From the NCBI GenBank assembly GCA_050943135.1, contig JBMNOP010000012.1:35308-99307 (forward strand): a stretch of DNA of 64,000 bases, given 5' to 3'. Numbering within the stretch: position 1 is the stretch's first letter; the number at the start of each line of letters is the position of its first letter. This DNA comes from RUG695 sp050943135 (GTDB lineage: Bacteria > Planctomycetota > Planctomycetia > Pirellulales > Thermoguttaceae). Position numbers and translations under genes: made by a program. Shown here piece by piece: positions 43,410 through 51,541 of this stretch. Under the pieces are notes generated by a model that made no database searches, was not told where the DNA came from, and was given only the letters and a program-made list of their open reading frames with translations.

Positions 43410-43733
43410 ATGAAAATCCGTTATTTGATCACCGTCTTTCTTCTTGCTTTTGCCGCGACGCTCTGGTGTGAAAAGGCTTCGGCGCAGCAGCCGCTCGGGG
43501 TAAGGGCGTCGGCAAACTACAACGCCCAGAACTGGGGACGGTTCTTCCATTATCCCTACGTCTACTATCCACAAAATTTCAGGCCGATCGACAATTATCG
43601 GAGTACCGATGACCTCTATTATCGGTATCGCCCCGACATGCAAGTGCCGACCTATAATCCCTACTGGCAAAACTATTATCCGAATCCCCGCCGTTACCAT
43701 CGCGGAGCTCATTTCGTTCTCGACATTATGTAA
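43410..43733 (+). CDS. Small secreted Tyr/Asn/Pro-rich protein
   Basis: A 107-residue product with a signal peptide (RYLITVFLLAFAATLWC, cleaved near ASAQ) and a mature part full of Tyr, Asn, Pro and Phe (RFFHYPYVYYPQNFRPID, PTYNPYWQNYYPNPRRY). The start QQPLGVRASANYNAQNWGRF and this aromatic layout resemble a small family I associate with planctomycetes, but I cannot name its function. The ATG at 43410 follows GAGAGG; the longer frame from 43356 lacks a signal. It probably acts outside the cytoplasm. Confidence 0.6.
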   Translation: MKIRYLITVFLLAFAATLWCEKASAQQPLGVRASANYNAQNWGRFFHYPYVYYPQNFRPIDNYRSTDDLYYRYRPDMQVPTYNPYWQNYYPNPRRYHRGAHFVLDIM

Positions 43734-43854
43734 CGATGTAACGCCGTTGCACAACGCAAATGGAATTGACCGGAGAAAGGACCGGATCCTGGAGCCGAAG
43801 AGGGATCGGCTGAGGGTCTGGTTTCGTTTTTTACGAATAGGATGAATAAAAGAG

Positions 43855-43883
43855 CACCTTATCTCCCAATAAGGTGTTTTTTT
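43855..43883 (+). terminator. Terminator between the secreted protein and the microcompartment locus
   Basis: CACCTTAT at 43855-43862 pairs with ATAAGGTG at 43869-43876, 6-base loop, followed by seven T residues. Confidence 0.85.
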
Positions 43884-43971
43884 ATGTTCCTACCGATAAA
43901 ATTGCCCCAAATCCTCCAAAAATATCCGATTAAACTCGACGACACCCGATTTTATCCGGTCGAAATGTGGG

Positions 43972-43977
43972 TATAAT
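43972..43977 (+). promoter_or_regulatory. Possible -10 element of the microcompartment operon
   Basis: Perfect TATAAT about 90 bases upstream of the pduL start. The matching -35 is poor (ATTTTA at 43949), so an activator may be needed; no regulator gene is in the window. A second TATAAT-like site abuts the start codon near 44053. Confidence 0.4.
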
Positions 43978-44061
43978 ATGGAATGCTAGGGGCATAACAA
44001 AGACACATTGTTCGAGACACTTCTGGCGGGCAGGGCATCTGCACAAGATGGATATAATACA

Positions 44062-44748
44062 ATGAATATGGTGAACCGCGAAACGATCGAAGCGATTATC
44101 CGCAAGGTTCTGATCGAAAAATTGGGTGACGATTCTTTGACCGCTGCCGCAGGGGCAGCCGCACCCGTCGGCCGCAATCAACTCGTTGTCAGCATTTCGG
44201 CCAGGCACATTCACCTGACCGACGCTGATGTCGAAACCCTTTTTGGCAAGGGAAAGACCCTGACCAAGATGAAAGATCTCTATCAAGACGGCTTTTACGC
44301 CGCCAACGAGACACTGATGGTCATCGGTCCGCGTAAGCGAATGCTTCCAAGTGTGCGCATTCTCGGGCCGACCCGTCAAGAGTCGCAGGTTGAGCTTTCC
44401 TTTACCGATGCCATCTCGCTCGGGATCGACCCGCCGGTGCGCGAGAGCGGAAAGTTGCAGGGTAGCCCTGGATGCGTTCTGGTCGGGCCGGCCGGTGTCG
44501 TCGACTTGAAACACGGCGTGATCCGAGCCGAGCGCCACGTCCATATGAGCCCCGCCGATGCCTCATACTACGGAGTCAAAGACAAAGATCGTATGAAGCT
44601 CCGGGTCGAGGCAGGTAGTTGTACCACCACTTTCGAGGGGGTACTGGTTCGTGTCGGCGACGGGATCAAGCTCGAAGTTCATCTTGATACCGATGAAGGG
44701 AACGCAGCCGATCTGGAACACGCGACGAAGGTCGAGTTGATCAGGTAA
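44062..44748 (+). CDS. pduL: PduL-type phosphate acyltransferase
   Basis: Microcompartment phosphotransacylase that swaps CoA for phosphate on propionyl- or acetyl-CoA, regenerating free CoA inside the shell. The 228-residue protein has the two zinc-binding segments [18 protein letters not shown] and [17 protein letters not shown], and the core [23 protein letters not shown]. The N-terminal amphipathic helix [18 protein letters not shown], followed by an Ala/Gly linker, is typical of encapsulation peptides. Start ATG at 44062 (MNMVNRET); the frame is open upstream to 44008, and a clear ribosome site is not visible. It is the first gene of the operon, followed by two shell genes. Confidence 0.92.
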   Translation: MNMVNRETIEAIIRKVLIEKLGDDSLTAAAGAAAPVGRNQLVVSISARHIHLTDADVETLFGKGKTLTKMKDLYQDGFYAANETLMVIGPRKRMLPSVRILGPTRQESQVELSFTDAISLGIDPPVRESGKLQGSPGCVLVGPAGVVDLKHGVIRAERHVHMSPADASYYGVKDKDRMKLRVEAGSCTTTFEGVLVRVGDGIKLEVHLDTDEGNAADLEHATKVELIR

Positions 44749-44833
44749 ACGATCCGTTTGCAAACGAAGTTTTACGAAAGTCTATAAACCCGAATTTTTC
44801 ACCAATTCCTTAAACACGGGAGAAAGAGAAGCT

Positions 44834-45139
44834 ATGGCAAAGGCGATGGAAGCACTTGGAATGATCGAAGGAAGGGGTTTCGTTACCCTTTTTGAGGCGA
44901 CGGACGCGATGTTGAAAGCGGCCAATGTTGATTTTCTGGGTTGGGATAAGGTCGGTAGCGGTATCGTGACGGCCTTCATTACCGGCGACGTGGCGGCGGT
45001 CAAAGCCGCGACCGATGCGGGCGCTTCGGCAGGGGGGCGGCTCGGCGAGATCACCTCGGTTCAGGTGATTCCGCGCCCGCATGGCGACATTGCGAAGGTT
45101 CTTCCGGCGACGCTTGTCAAGCCGACGAAGAAAGACTGA
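44834..45139 (+). CDS. BMC-H hexameric shell protein (first)
   Basis: A 101-residue microcompartment shell protein that forms hexagonal tiles. The family start [26 protein letters not shown] is followed by [24 protein letters not shown] and [12 protein letters not shown]. It has a short C-terminal tail (VKPTKKD) that the second hexamer lacks. It follows pduL after 85 bases and precedes the second shell gene by 46 bases; GAGAAGC serves as ribosome site. Confidence 0.95.
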   Translation: MAKAMEALGMIEGRGFVTLFEATDAMLKAANVDFLGWDKVGSGIVTAFITGDVAAVKAATDAGASAGGRLGEITSVQVIPRPHGDIAKVLPATLVKPTKKD

Positions 45140-45185
45140 GCCTCCCCGATTCGACTTACGAAGAAAATCTGAAAGGACAAGAGAA

Positions 45186-45455
45186 ATGAATAACGCAATT
45201 GGACTTATTGAAACGAAGGGTCTCCTTCCCTTGGTTGAAGCTACCGACGCTATGGCAAAAGCCGCGAATGTTGAAGTAGTGAAACGCATTCAGATCGGCG
45301 GCGGTCTGGTGACCACGGTCGTTCGCGGCGATGTCGGCAGTGTCCGTGCCGCGGTCGATGCCGGTGCGCAGGCTGCGCAGGCGGTTGGTGAACTGGTCGC
45401 TGCTCACGTGATTCCACGTCCGGCCGACGGCGTTATCGCTGCGTACCTCGGCTGA
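45186..45455 (+). CDS. BMC-H hexameric shell protein (second)
   Basis: An 89-residue hexamer-forming shell protein: [22 protein letters not shown], then [24 protein letters not shown] and [17 protein letters not shown]. It has normal length and no tail. The start at 45186 follows AAAGGACAAGAG. The frame is open to 45081 upstream, but homology begins at this ATG. It is clearly related to the preceding protein, and the pair forms the hexagonal facets. Confidence 0.95.
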   Translation: MNNAIGLIETKGLLPLVEATDAMAKAANVEVVKRIQIGGGLVTTVVRGDVGSVRAAVDAGAQAAQAVGELVAAHVIPRPADGVIAAYLG

Positions 45456-45527
45456 TTTTTGACCAGACCGATCCCTTCGGAGAGAAGGCTGTTCTTGAAC
45501 CGAAGCGAAGGTCACGAAAGGGAATGA

Positions 45528-46718
45528 ATGAAAATCCTGGTAGCCAATCTGGGGTCAACGAGTTTTAAATACAGTCTCTACGATATGGAGACCGAAGCGC
45601 TTCTGGCCCGCGGCAGGGTTCAGCGGATCGGGGAGGTTTTATCTCCGTGTGAGGTGACGATTGCCGGGAAGACCTCCAAGATAGATGTTCCGATCCCCGA
45701 CCACGCGGTTGCGGTGCGTCAGTGCCTCGCGCAGCTCACCGATCCGGAATTGGGTTGTCTGAAATCGGCCGAAGAGGTTGCCGGAATCGGTTTTAAGGCG
45801 GTGATGGCCGATAATATTACGGGGGTTCAGTGGGTGACCTCCGAGTTGCTTGACGCGATGGAGGAACTCAACCAGGTGATGCCGGCTCATAATCCCCCCT
45901 ATGTGCGGGCGATGCGTCTTTTGCATGAGCAATTCCCCGAGATTCCCTTGGTGGCGGCGTTCGAGACAGGTTTCCATCAGACGATTCCGGAACACAACCG
46001 CTACTACGGCGTTCCTTACGATTGGTCTCAAAAGTACTCGGTTAAACGCTTCGGTTTCCACGGGGCGAGTCATCGCTATATCGCAACCCGCAGCCGGGAA
46101 ATCTTCGGTAAAGACTTACGGCTCATCTCCTGCCATTTGGGCGGCTCGAGTTCGGTCTGCGCAATTGCCGAGGGCAAAAGCCGCGGTTCAAGCATGGGTT
46201 CGAGCGCCCAAACGGGACTCTTCCACAACAACCGCGTCGGCGATTTCGATCCCTTCATGATGGGCCATGTTATGAAGAAGCTCGGTAAGACCTTGGACGA
46301 AATGCTCGAGATCTTCTCGACCCAGTGTGGCTTACTCGGGTTGAGCGGGGTCAGCTCCGATTGCCGTGACATCTACGAGGCTTCCCTGGCGGGGAATAAG
46401 CAGGCAGCATTGGCGCTGGACGTCTTTGCCGGCGACATCCGCCGCTATTTGGGGGCATTTCTTGTCGAACTGGGTGGCGCCGACTTGATCGTCTTTACCG
46501 GTGGGATCGGTGAATTCCAGCCGGTTATCCGTTCGAAGACGTGCAGCAACCTGGCGGAACTCGGAATCGTTCTTGACGAGGCCAAAAACGAAACGGTGAT
46601 GGGGCAGGAGTGCGCGATCCACGCTCCGGGAAGCCGTACACAAATTTGGGTGATCCCGACCAACGAAGAGATCATCGTCGCGCGTCAAACCGCGGGGAAA
46701 CTCGCAGAGCGTAACTAA
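45528..46718 (+). CDS. ackA: Acetate/propionate kinase family
   Basis: Converts acyl-phosphate plus ADP into carboxylate plus ATP, the energy-yielding last step of the pathway. The 396-residue product begins MKILVANLGSTSFKYSLY, the ASKHA kinase phosphate-1 motif, and contains AFETGFHQTIPEHNRYYG, RFGFHGASHRYIA, SCHLGGSSSVCAIAEGKS, TQCGLLGLSGVSSDCRD and VFTGGIGEFQPVIR. In this locus it would use propionyl-phosphate or acetyl-phosphate from PduL. It has no encapsulation helix and would probably act outside the shell. It is placed between hexamer and pentamer shell genes. Confidence 0.9.
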   Translation: MKILVANLGSTSFKYSLYDMETEALLARGRVQRIGEVLSPCEVTIAGKTSKIDVPIPDHAVAVRQCLAQLTDPELGCLKSAEEVAGIGFKAVMADNITGVQWVTSELLDAMEELNQVMPAHNPPYVRAMRLLHEQFPEIPLVAAFETGFHQTIPEHNRYYGVPYDWSQKYSVKRFGFHGASHRYIATRSREIFGKDLRLISCHLGGSSSVCAIAEGKSRGSSMGSSAQTGLFHNNRVGDFDPFMMGHVMKKLGKTLDEMLEIFSTQCGLLGLSGVSSDCRDIYEASLAGNKQAALALDVFAGDIRRYLGAFLVELGGADLIVFTGGIGEFQPVIRSKTCSNLAELGIVLDEAKNETVMGQECAIHAPGSRTQIWVIPTNEEIIVARQTAGKLAERN

Positions 46719-46738
46719 AACTCTAAGGAGGGGCGGCT

Positions 46739-47050
46739 ATGTTTATCGCGAAAGTTCTCGGCTCGGTGGTCTCTACGCAAAAGACCGAAGCGATGGTCGG
46801 CCATCGCTTGCTTCTGATCGAGCCGTTTATTCTCGATCCGGCCGATCCCGATTCCGGACGGTTGGTTTCGAATCACAAGACACTCGTTGCCATCGACACG
46901 GTCGGTGCCGGAGAGGGTGAATATGTTCTTGTGGTACAGGGGTCAAGTGCGCGTATGACACCGGAGACCAAATCACTTCCGTCCGACTGCGCCACCGTGG
47001 GGATCATCGACTCGATCCACATCGATCGAAAAGCTCTGAAACTTCATTAG
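46739..47050 (+). CDS. BMC-P pentameric shell protein (first)
   Basis: A 103-residue vertex-forming shell protein of the EutN/CcmL type: FIAKVLGSVVSTQKTEAMVGHRLLLI, ending in TVGIIDSIHIDRKAL. The beta-barrel fold and the loop TVGAGEGEYVLVVQGSSAR are conserved. It starts after AAGGAGGGGC, 20 bases from the kinase stop. It is one of three pentamer paralogs in this operon. Confidence 0.95.
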   Translation: MFIAKVLGSVVSTQKTEAMVGHRLLLIEPFILDPADPDSGRLVSNHKTLVAIDTVGAGEGEYVLVVQGSSARMTPETKSLPSDCATVGIIDSIHIDRKALKLH

Positions 47051-47072
47051 ACAAGGAATTTGAGGAATAAAT

Positions 47073-48521
47073 ATGCAGGGGATTAACGAGACGCTGATTC
47101 GAAGCGTGGTAGAGGAAGTGCTGTCAAAACTCGGAACGAACGTATCCAACAAACTCGGCGGCGGCTCCGGCACCTCCTACAATGGGCGTTACGGTGTTTT
47201 TACCGATGTTGATGAAGCGGTGACTGCGGCTCGCGAAGCGTTTGAAGATCTCGCTCGCCGGACCCGTGCCGAACGAAAAAAGATTTTGGATAAGATTCGC
47301 CGTATCTGCATCGAAGAGAGCGTCGACCTCGGCACGATGGAAATGAACGAGACGAAAATCGGTCGTCTCGAACACAAGATCGACAAACTCCTTAACGTCG
47401 GTTATAACGCTCAAGGTATCGAGGCTCTTTCGAGCGAAGTTTTCAGCGGTGACCACGGCCTGACAGTCATCGAGCATGCCCCCTTCGGCGTGATCGGTGC
47501 CATCACACCGGTGACCCACTCCCTGCCAACCATTGCCAACAATTCCATCAATATGATCGCCGCGGGGAATACCGTGGTTTTCAATCCCCATCCGGGGGGC
47601 AAAAAAATCGCTGTCGAGGGGGTTCGCCGTTTCAATAAGGCGATCTACGCCGAACATGGGATCGATAACCTGATGTGTGTGATTGCCGAACCGACACTCG
47701 AGACGGCAGACCGTATTTTCAAACACCCGCTGATCAACATCCTGGTTGTTACCGGCGGTGAAGGTGTGGTGAAAGCCGCAATGTCGCAAAGTAAACGCGC
47801 CATCGTTGCCGGACCGGGGAATCCGCCGGTTGTCGTCGACGAAACGGCCAATTTCGACCGGGCGGCTCGTTGCATTATCGAAGGAGGCGCCTATGACAAC
47901 AACCTCCTCTGCCTTGCCGAAAAAGAAGTCTTTGTGGTTGAGTCGGCCTTCGACCAAATGATGAACGCCATGGAGCGTGCCGGTGCCGTCCGCCTCAACG
48001 CCCGCGAAACCGATCTGATGACCCAGCGCGGGATCATTCAGGTTGGGGAAGGGGCTAACCGCCATGACGTACCGAGTCGTGAATTCCTCGGAAAAGACGC
48101 GACCGTCCTGGCCGCGGGAATCGGCAAATCGGTATCGAACGATGTGGTAATGCTCTACGGGGAAACCGACTATACCAACCCCTTTGTCTCGGTCGAGCAA
48201 ATGATGCCGTTCCTTCCTTTTGTCCGCTGCAAAGATGTCGACGAAGCGATCCGGCGCGCCCACGAAATGGAACACGGTTTCCGTCACACCGCGATCATTC
48301 ATTCCAATAACGTCGTGAACATGACTAAAATGGGGAAGCTCCTCGACACGACGATCTTTGTGAAGAACGGTCCGAGTACCGCCGGTAACGGCGGCGGCGG
48401 AGAAGGCTTCGGTTCCTATTCGATTGCCGGGCCGACCGGAGAAGGAATCACCTGTCCGATGACCTTCACGCGGAGCCGTCGTTGTGCGATGGTCGAGTCG
48501 CTCCATATTTTAGGGCGTTGA
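47073..48521 (+). CDS. pduP: Acylating aldehyde dehydrogenase (PduP-type)
   Basis: CoA-acylating, NAD-dependent enzyme that turns propionaldehyde or lactaldehyde-derived aldehyde into acyl-CoA inside the microcompartment. The 482-residue protein has an N-terminal amphipathic helix (NETLIRSVVEEVLSKLG) plus a Gly/Ser linker, the usual encapsulation peptide. The ALDH domain follows: MEMNETKIGRLEHKIDK, EHAPFGVIGAITPVTHSLPT, VFNPHPGGKKIAV, LVVTGGEGVVKAAMSQSK, and the catalytic cysteine C280 in YDNNLLCLAEKEVF. It is preceded 22 bases earlier by a pentamer gene. Confidence 0.94.
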   Translation: MQGINETLIRSVVEEVLSKLGTNVSNKLGGGSGTSYNGRYGVFTDVDEAVTAAREAFEDLARRTRAERKKILDKIRRICIEESVDLGTMEMNETKIGRLEHKIDKLLNVGYNAQGIEALSSEVFSGDHGLTVIEHAPFGVIGAITPVTHSLPTIANNSINMIAAGNTVVFNPHPGGKKIAVEGVRRFNKAIYAEHGIDNLMCVIAEPTLETADRIFKHPLINILVVTGGEGVVKAAMSQSKRAIVAGPGNPPVVVDETANFDRAARCIIEGGAYDNNLLCLAEKEVFVVESAFDQMMNAMERAGAVRLNARETDLMTQRGIIQVGEGANRHDVPSREFLGKDATVLAAGIGKSVSNDVVMLYGETDYTNPFVSVEQMMPFLPFVRCKDVDEAIRRAHEMEHGFRHTAIIHSNNVVNMTKMGKLLDTTIFVKNGPSTAGNGGGGEGFGSYSIAGPTGEGITCPMTFTRSRRCAMVESLHILGR

Positions 48522-48552
48522 AACATAGAATGGGCACGGGAGGTTAAATGCC

Positions 48553-48834
48553 ATGCAGCTGGCCAGAGTGATCGGCAACGTGACTTCGATTGTGAAGCAT
48601 GACTCTCTTCAGGGGCAGAAGATGCTTCTGGTTGTCCCGGTCTCGTACGCCGGCAAGGGGGATGGCGACCCGTCGATCGTCTTTGACAAGCTCAGTGCCG
48701 GTCTCGGAGATCTGGTTCTGATCTCCAGTGATGGTCGCTATACAGGTTCCGACATCATCGGCAACCGAGCTACCCCAGCACGCTGGGGGATTGTGGGGAT
48801 TGTTGATAAAAAGTCTGCAGGAAAAGAATGGTGA
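48553..48834 (+). CDS. BMC-P pentameric shell protein (second)
   Basis: A 93-residue pentamer paralog: QLARVIGNVTSIVKHDSLQGQKMLLVV, then LGDLVLISSDGRYTGSDIIG and WGIVGIVDKKS. It overlaps the start of the next gene by 7 bases, so translation is coupled. Three pentamer genes per locus is the usual number for this locus type. Confidence 0.95.
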   Translation: MQLARVIGNVTSIVKHDSLQGQKMLLVVPVSYAGKGDGDPSIVFDKLSAGLGDLVLISSDGRYTGSDIIGNRATPARWGIVGIVDKKSAGKEW

Positions 48835-49718
48835 ACGGCATAGGAATCGACGCGAGCGTTATCGAGCGGTTGGTCCGCATGGTGATGGCCGACATGGGCC
48901 TCGCCGTCGGCGAGACCGCCCCAGCCGCGCCAAAATCCTCCGAGGCTCCTATTGAGAGTCCCTCCGAGAGAGCCGCCGAGTCGACAGATGACGGACCGGC
49001 CGATGTGACAGAATTGCGGCTGACCTCGCATGTTGTCTCCCTGGAGCAGATTCGCGGCGCAATGTCCCCCGCATTGCAACGCTTGGTCGTTCCGCAAGGG
49101 GCCGTCGTTACCCCTTCGGTTCGCGACGAGCTGAAAAAAAGAGGATGGCAGTTGGTTTTTGACGGCGCGAGTCTCCCCGCTCCGTGTCCCGCTTTGACGG
49201 GATCTCTCGAGGGGAACGGGCTATATACCCTTTCGGCTTCGAATGCGGCTCTGCGGCCGGCCTCCGGCACGCAGTTCGGCGTTTCCAGGCAGACCGGCGT
49301 GGTCGCGCCGATCGACACGCTGGTTGCGGCGTTCCACGCGCTTCCGGCCGAAACGCTTCCGACCAGTTTCTTCGATTCACTCGGCAAGACGGCGCCGGTC
49401 GAAATTTATCGAAACCGTTGTGTGGTAGAGACGGCCGAATTTCTGGCCGAACGTCTTGCCATCGAAACCAGTAAGGGCTTTCTGATCACCCGGTATACCG
49501 CTGCAGCCTCGGCAGTTTCCAATCGGAAACGGGCTCTCCGGGCGATTATCGGTACGGCCCCTGACCGTCTCGACGAAGATGCCCTTTCGATCGGAGCTAA
49601 CCTGCTGATTCTTGACCCGAGCCTGGGGGTGTACCGGATTCGGCAGATGGTGATTCGCTTTGCCGAGCTCGGCAAAGCCAGCTGTACGGCCATTCTCCGA
49701 AAGGGGTTGGAACCATGA
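48828..49718 (+). CDS. Microcompartment-operon protein of unknown function with putative encapsulation helix
   Basis: I do not recognise a named family. The 296-residue product begins with an amphipathic helix (DASVIERLVRMVMADMGLAV) and a Pro/Ser/Glu linker, the pattern of an encapsulation peptide, so its place is probably inside the shell. Next comes a VVPQGAVVTPSVRDELKKRG segment that resembles a short module found near other microcompartment enzymes. The C-terminal half (about residues 120-296) has alternating strands and helices, with ALSIGANLLILDPSLGVYR near the end that loosely recalls sugar-phosphate isomerases of the RpiB type; no catalytic set can be aligned. It overlaps the pentamer gene before it and the pentamer gene after it by 4-7 bases, so it is part of the operon. 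Confidence 0.7.
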   Translation: MVNGIGIDASVIERLVRMVMADMGLAVGETAPAAPKSSEAPIESPSERAAESTDDGPADVTELRLTSHVVSLEQIRGAMSPALQRLVVPQGAVVTPSVRDELKKRGWQLVFDGASLPAPCPALTGSLEGNGLYTLSASNAALRPASGTQFGVSRQTGVVAPIDTLVAAFHALPAETLPTSFFDSLGKTAPVEIYRNRCVVETAEFLAERLAIETSKGFLITRYTAAASAVSNRKRALRAIIGTAPDRLDEDALSIGANLLILDPSLGVYRIRQMVIRFAELGKASCTAILRKGLEP

Positions 49719-50050
49719 GAATTGGCAAGGTGATTGGAACGGTCACTCCGGGGCGGATTCATCCCCTTTTGCGGGCGGGACAATTCAAAATTATCCGTCC
49801 TTTCACCTGGAAGGACTTTAAGAAGGCTCATTCGGTGGGGGCACTGAGCAAAGACGAACTTGCCCCGACCGGGGAAGAGGTTGTCGCTTACGACGAGCTA
49901 TCGGTCGGTTTGGGGGAATGGGTCGCGTTTAGCGAAGGAGCCGAAGCGGCCATGCCGTTCTACCCCGATTTGCGTCCGATTGACGTTTATGCCGGTGCAA
50001 TCATTGATTCGATGGAAATAAGCGAAGAGGATCTCCGATCCCTTCTGTGA
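49715..50050 (+). CDS. BMC-P pentameric shell protein (third)
   Basis: A 111-residue member of the same EutN/CcmL family: MRIGKVIGTVTPGRIHPLLRAG, then ELSVGLGEWVAFSEGAEAAM and VYAGAIIDSMEISEEDL. The insertion FKIIRPFTWKDFKKAHS makes it longer than the other two. Its ATG overlaps the stop of the unknown gene by 4 bases. Confidence 0.93.
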   Translation: MRIGKVIGTVTPGRIHPLLRAGQFKIIRPFTWKDFKKAHSVGALSKDELAPTGEEVVAYDELSVGLGEWVAFSEGAEAAMPFYPDLRPIDVYAGAIIDSMEISEEDLRSLL

Positions 50051-50149
50051 AAATGACCGTCTCCGGCCGATAAGAGGGAAGCAAACAGTTTGTCCGAAAT
50101 GTGTGCAAGCAGCGAGATGTCGGCATAGAACGACCTAGGAGTGAGAAAG

Positions 50150-51043
50150 ATGTTAAATATCCAGAAAATAAAGGAAGAGATTTGCGATATCGGTCGTAGA
50201 ATCTACAACAAGGGGTTCGCCTCGGCCAACGATGGGAACATCAGTTACCGTATCGACGCAAATCGCGTTGTCTGCACGCCGACGCAGATCTGCAAAGGGT
50301 TTATGAAACCCGACGATCTTTGTGTGGTTGATATGGAAGGAAACCAGATTTCGGGTGTCCGCAAACGGACGAGTGAAATCTTCCTTCATCTGACGATCAT
50401 GAAAGAACGCGAAGACGTTAAATCGGTTGTCCACTGCCATCCCCCTCATGCAACGGCCTTCGGTATCGCGCGTGAAGCGATTCCGCAGTGCGTTCTTCCA
50501 GAAGTGGATATCTACATGGGCGACGTGCCGATTGCCAAATATGCGATCCCCGGCGGCCAGGATTTTGCTGACACAGTTCTTCCTTTCATTCACAAGACAA
50601 ACATCATTGTCCAGGCGAATCACGGTACAGTCAGTTTCGGCCCAACGGTTGAACGCGCCTACTGGCTCACCGAGATTCTCGATGCTTACTGCCGGATCCT
50701 TCTGATCGCACGCGATCTGGGGCATGTCGGTTACTTCTCGAAAGACGAAGCCGAAGACCTTCTTCAGCTCAAGCAGCAATGGGGGTTCAAAGACCCGCGC
50801 GCCGATGTGGCGAACTGCGAGCTCTGCGCCAACGATATATTCCGAGACAGTTGGAAAGAGACCGGTGTCGGGCACCACGCCTTTACCCCGCCAACATTCA
50901 CGCGCGGACCCGAACCGACCGGTAGTGGTTGTGTCTCGAACCCCATTCTTTCGAGCGATGTCGAAGTCGGAAAAGATCAAAATCAAGAAGCCCTAATCAA
51001 GGCGATTGCCGATCGGGTTCTTGAATTCCTAAATAAGAAATAA
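50150..51043 (+). CDS. Class II aldolase with C-terminal encapsulation helix
   Basis: Zinc-dependent class II aldolase of the fuculose-1-phosphate type, expected to cleave a deoxysugar phosphate into dihydroxyacetone phosphate and lactaldehyde. The 297-residue protein has ANDGNISYRI, the catalytic glutamate in RTSEIFLHLTIM, the zinc ligands in VVHCHPPHATAFG and the third His in QANHGTVSFG. Beyond the aldolase domain come a CxxC segment (CELCAND), a Pro/Gly linker and an amphipathic helix at the very end (EALIKAIADRVLEFLNKK) that looks like an encapsulation peptide. The ATG at 50150 has TAGGAG 8 bases upstream; GTG at 50141 is an alternative. Fuculose versus rhamnulose substrate cannot be decided from sequence. 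Confidence 0.88.
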   Translation: MLNIQKIKEEICDIGRRIYNKGFASANDGNISYRIDANRVVCTPTQICKGFMKPDDLCVVDMEGNQISGVRKRTSEIFLHLTIMKEREDVKSVVHCHPPHATAFGIAREAIPQCVLPEVDIYMGDVPIAKYAIPGGQDFADTVLPFIHKTNIIVQANHGTVSFGPTVERAYWLTEILDAYCRILLIARDLGHVGYFSKDEAEDLLQLKQQWGFKDPRADVANCELCANDIFRDSWKETGVGHHAFTPPTFTRGPEPTGSGCVSNPILSSDVEVGKDQNQEALIKAIADRVLEFLNKK

Positions 51044-51142
51044 CGGGGTTCAACTTCTGTGCCCGCGTGGCAAACGCAAAGGCGTGCAGCTCATCCAGAA
51101 GGTTCGATCGTACGTCTTTCGCCCGATCGAGCGTTTTTCCGT

Positions 51143-51166
51143 CCGCCGACGGGGGGTCGGCGGTTT
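51143..51166 (+). terminator. Possible terminator after the aldolase gene
   Basis: CCGCCGAC at 51143-51150 and GTCGGCGG at 51156-51163 form a perfect 8-base stem with a G-only loop, followed by only three T. About 100 bases after the operon's last stop codon. Confidence 0.45.
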
Positions 51167-51181
51167 GCGGCAAACCTCCTC

Positions 51182-51209
51182 TTGACGAAAGGCGTAAAAT
51201 GGTTAGAAT
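51182..51209 (+). promoter_or_regulatory. Sigma70-type promoter for tRNA-Pro
   Basis: TTGACG at 51182 and TAGAAT at 51204, 16-base spacer, about 37 bases before the tRNA. Confidence 0.65.
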
Positions 51210-51245
51210 GACCCCAATCTCAATTCCTCGAGGGGTTGAGTGAAT

Positions 51246-51320
<75 letters not shown>

Positions 51321-51325
51321 TTTTC

Positions 51326-51355
51326 GGCGAAGGGTTTTGCTCTTCGCCTTTTTTA
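51326..51355 (+). terminator. Terminator after tRNA-Pro
   Basis: GGCGAAG at 51326-51332 pairs with CTTCGCC at 51342-51348 and is followed by a seven-base T run. Confidence 0.85.
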
Positions 51356-51541
51356 TTGACCCGCTCGTTTCCCACCGGCCCCGGAAGCCCCCAGCTCTCC
51401 AGGTCCTCTGTTCCAATCTCTTGTTCCCGGCATCCTTTCGCTTTGGGGTATTCCTACGGTTGTGGGAGGACGTTACGCCAAAGTGCGATAGGAGAGTTTC
51501 GGTTCCCCTACCGTCCTCATCGTATTTTTCGGAGAATATAC

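Noticed and set aside
44053..44058. TATAAT directly before the pduL start codon as promoter
   Set aside because: No -35 at the right distance and it would start transcription inside the gene.
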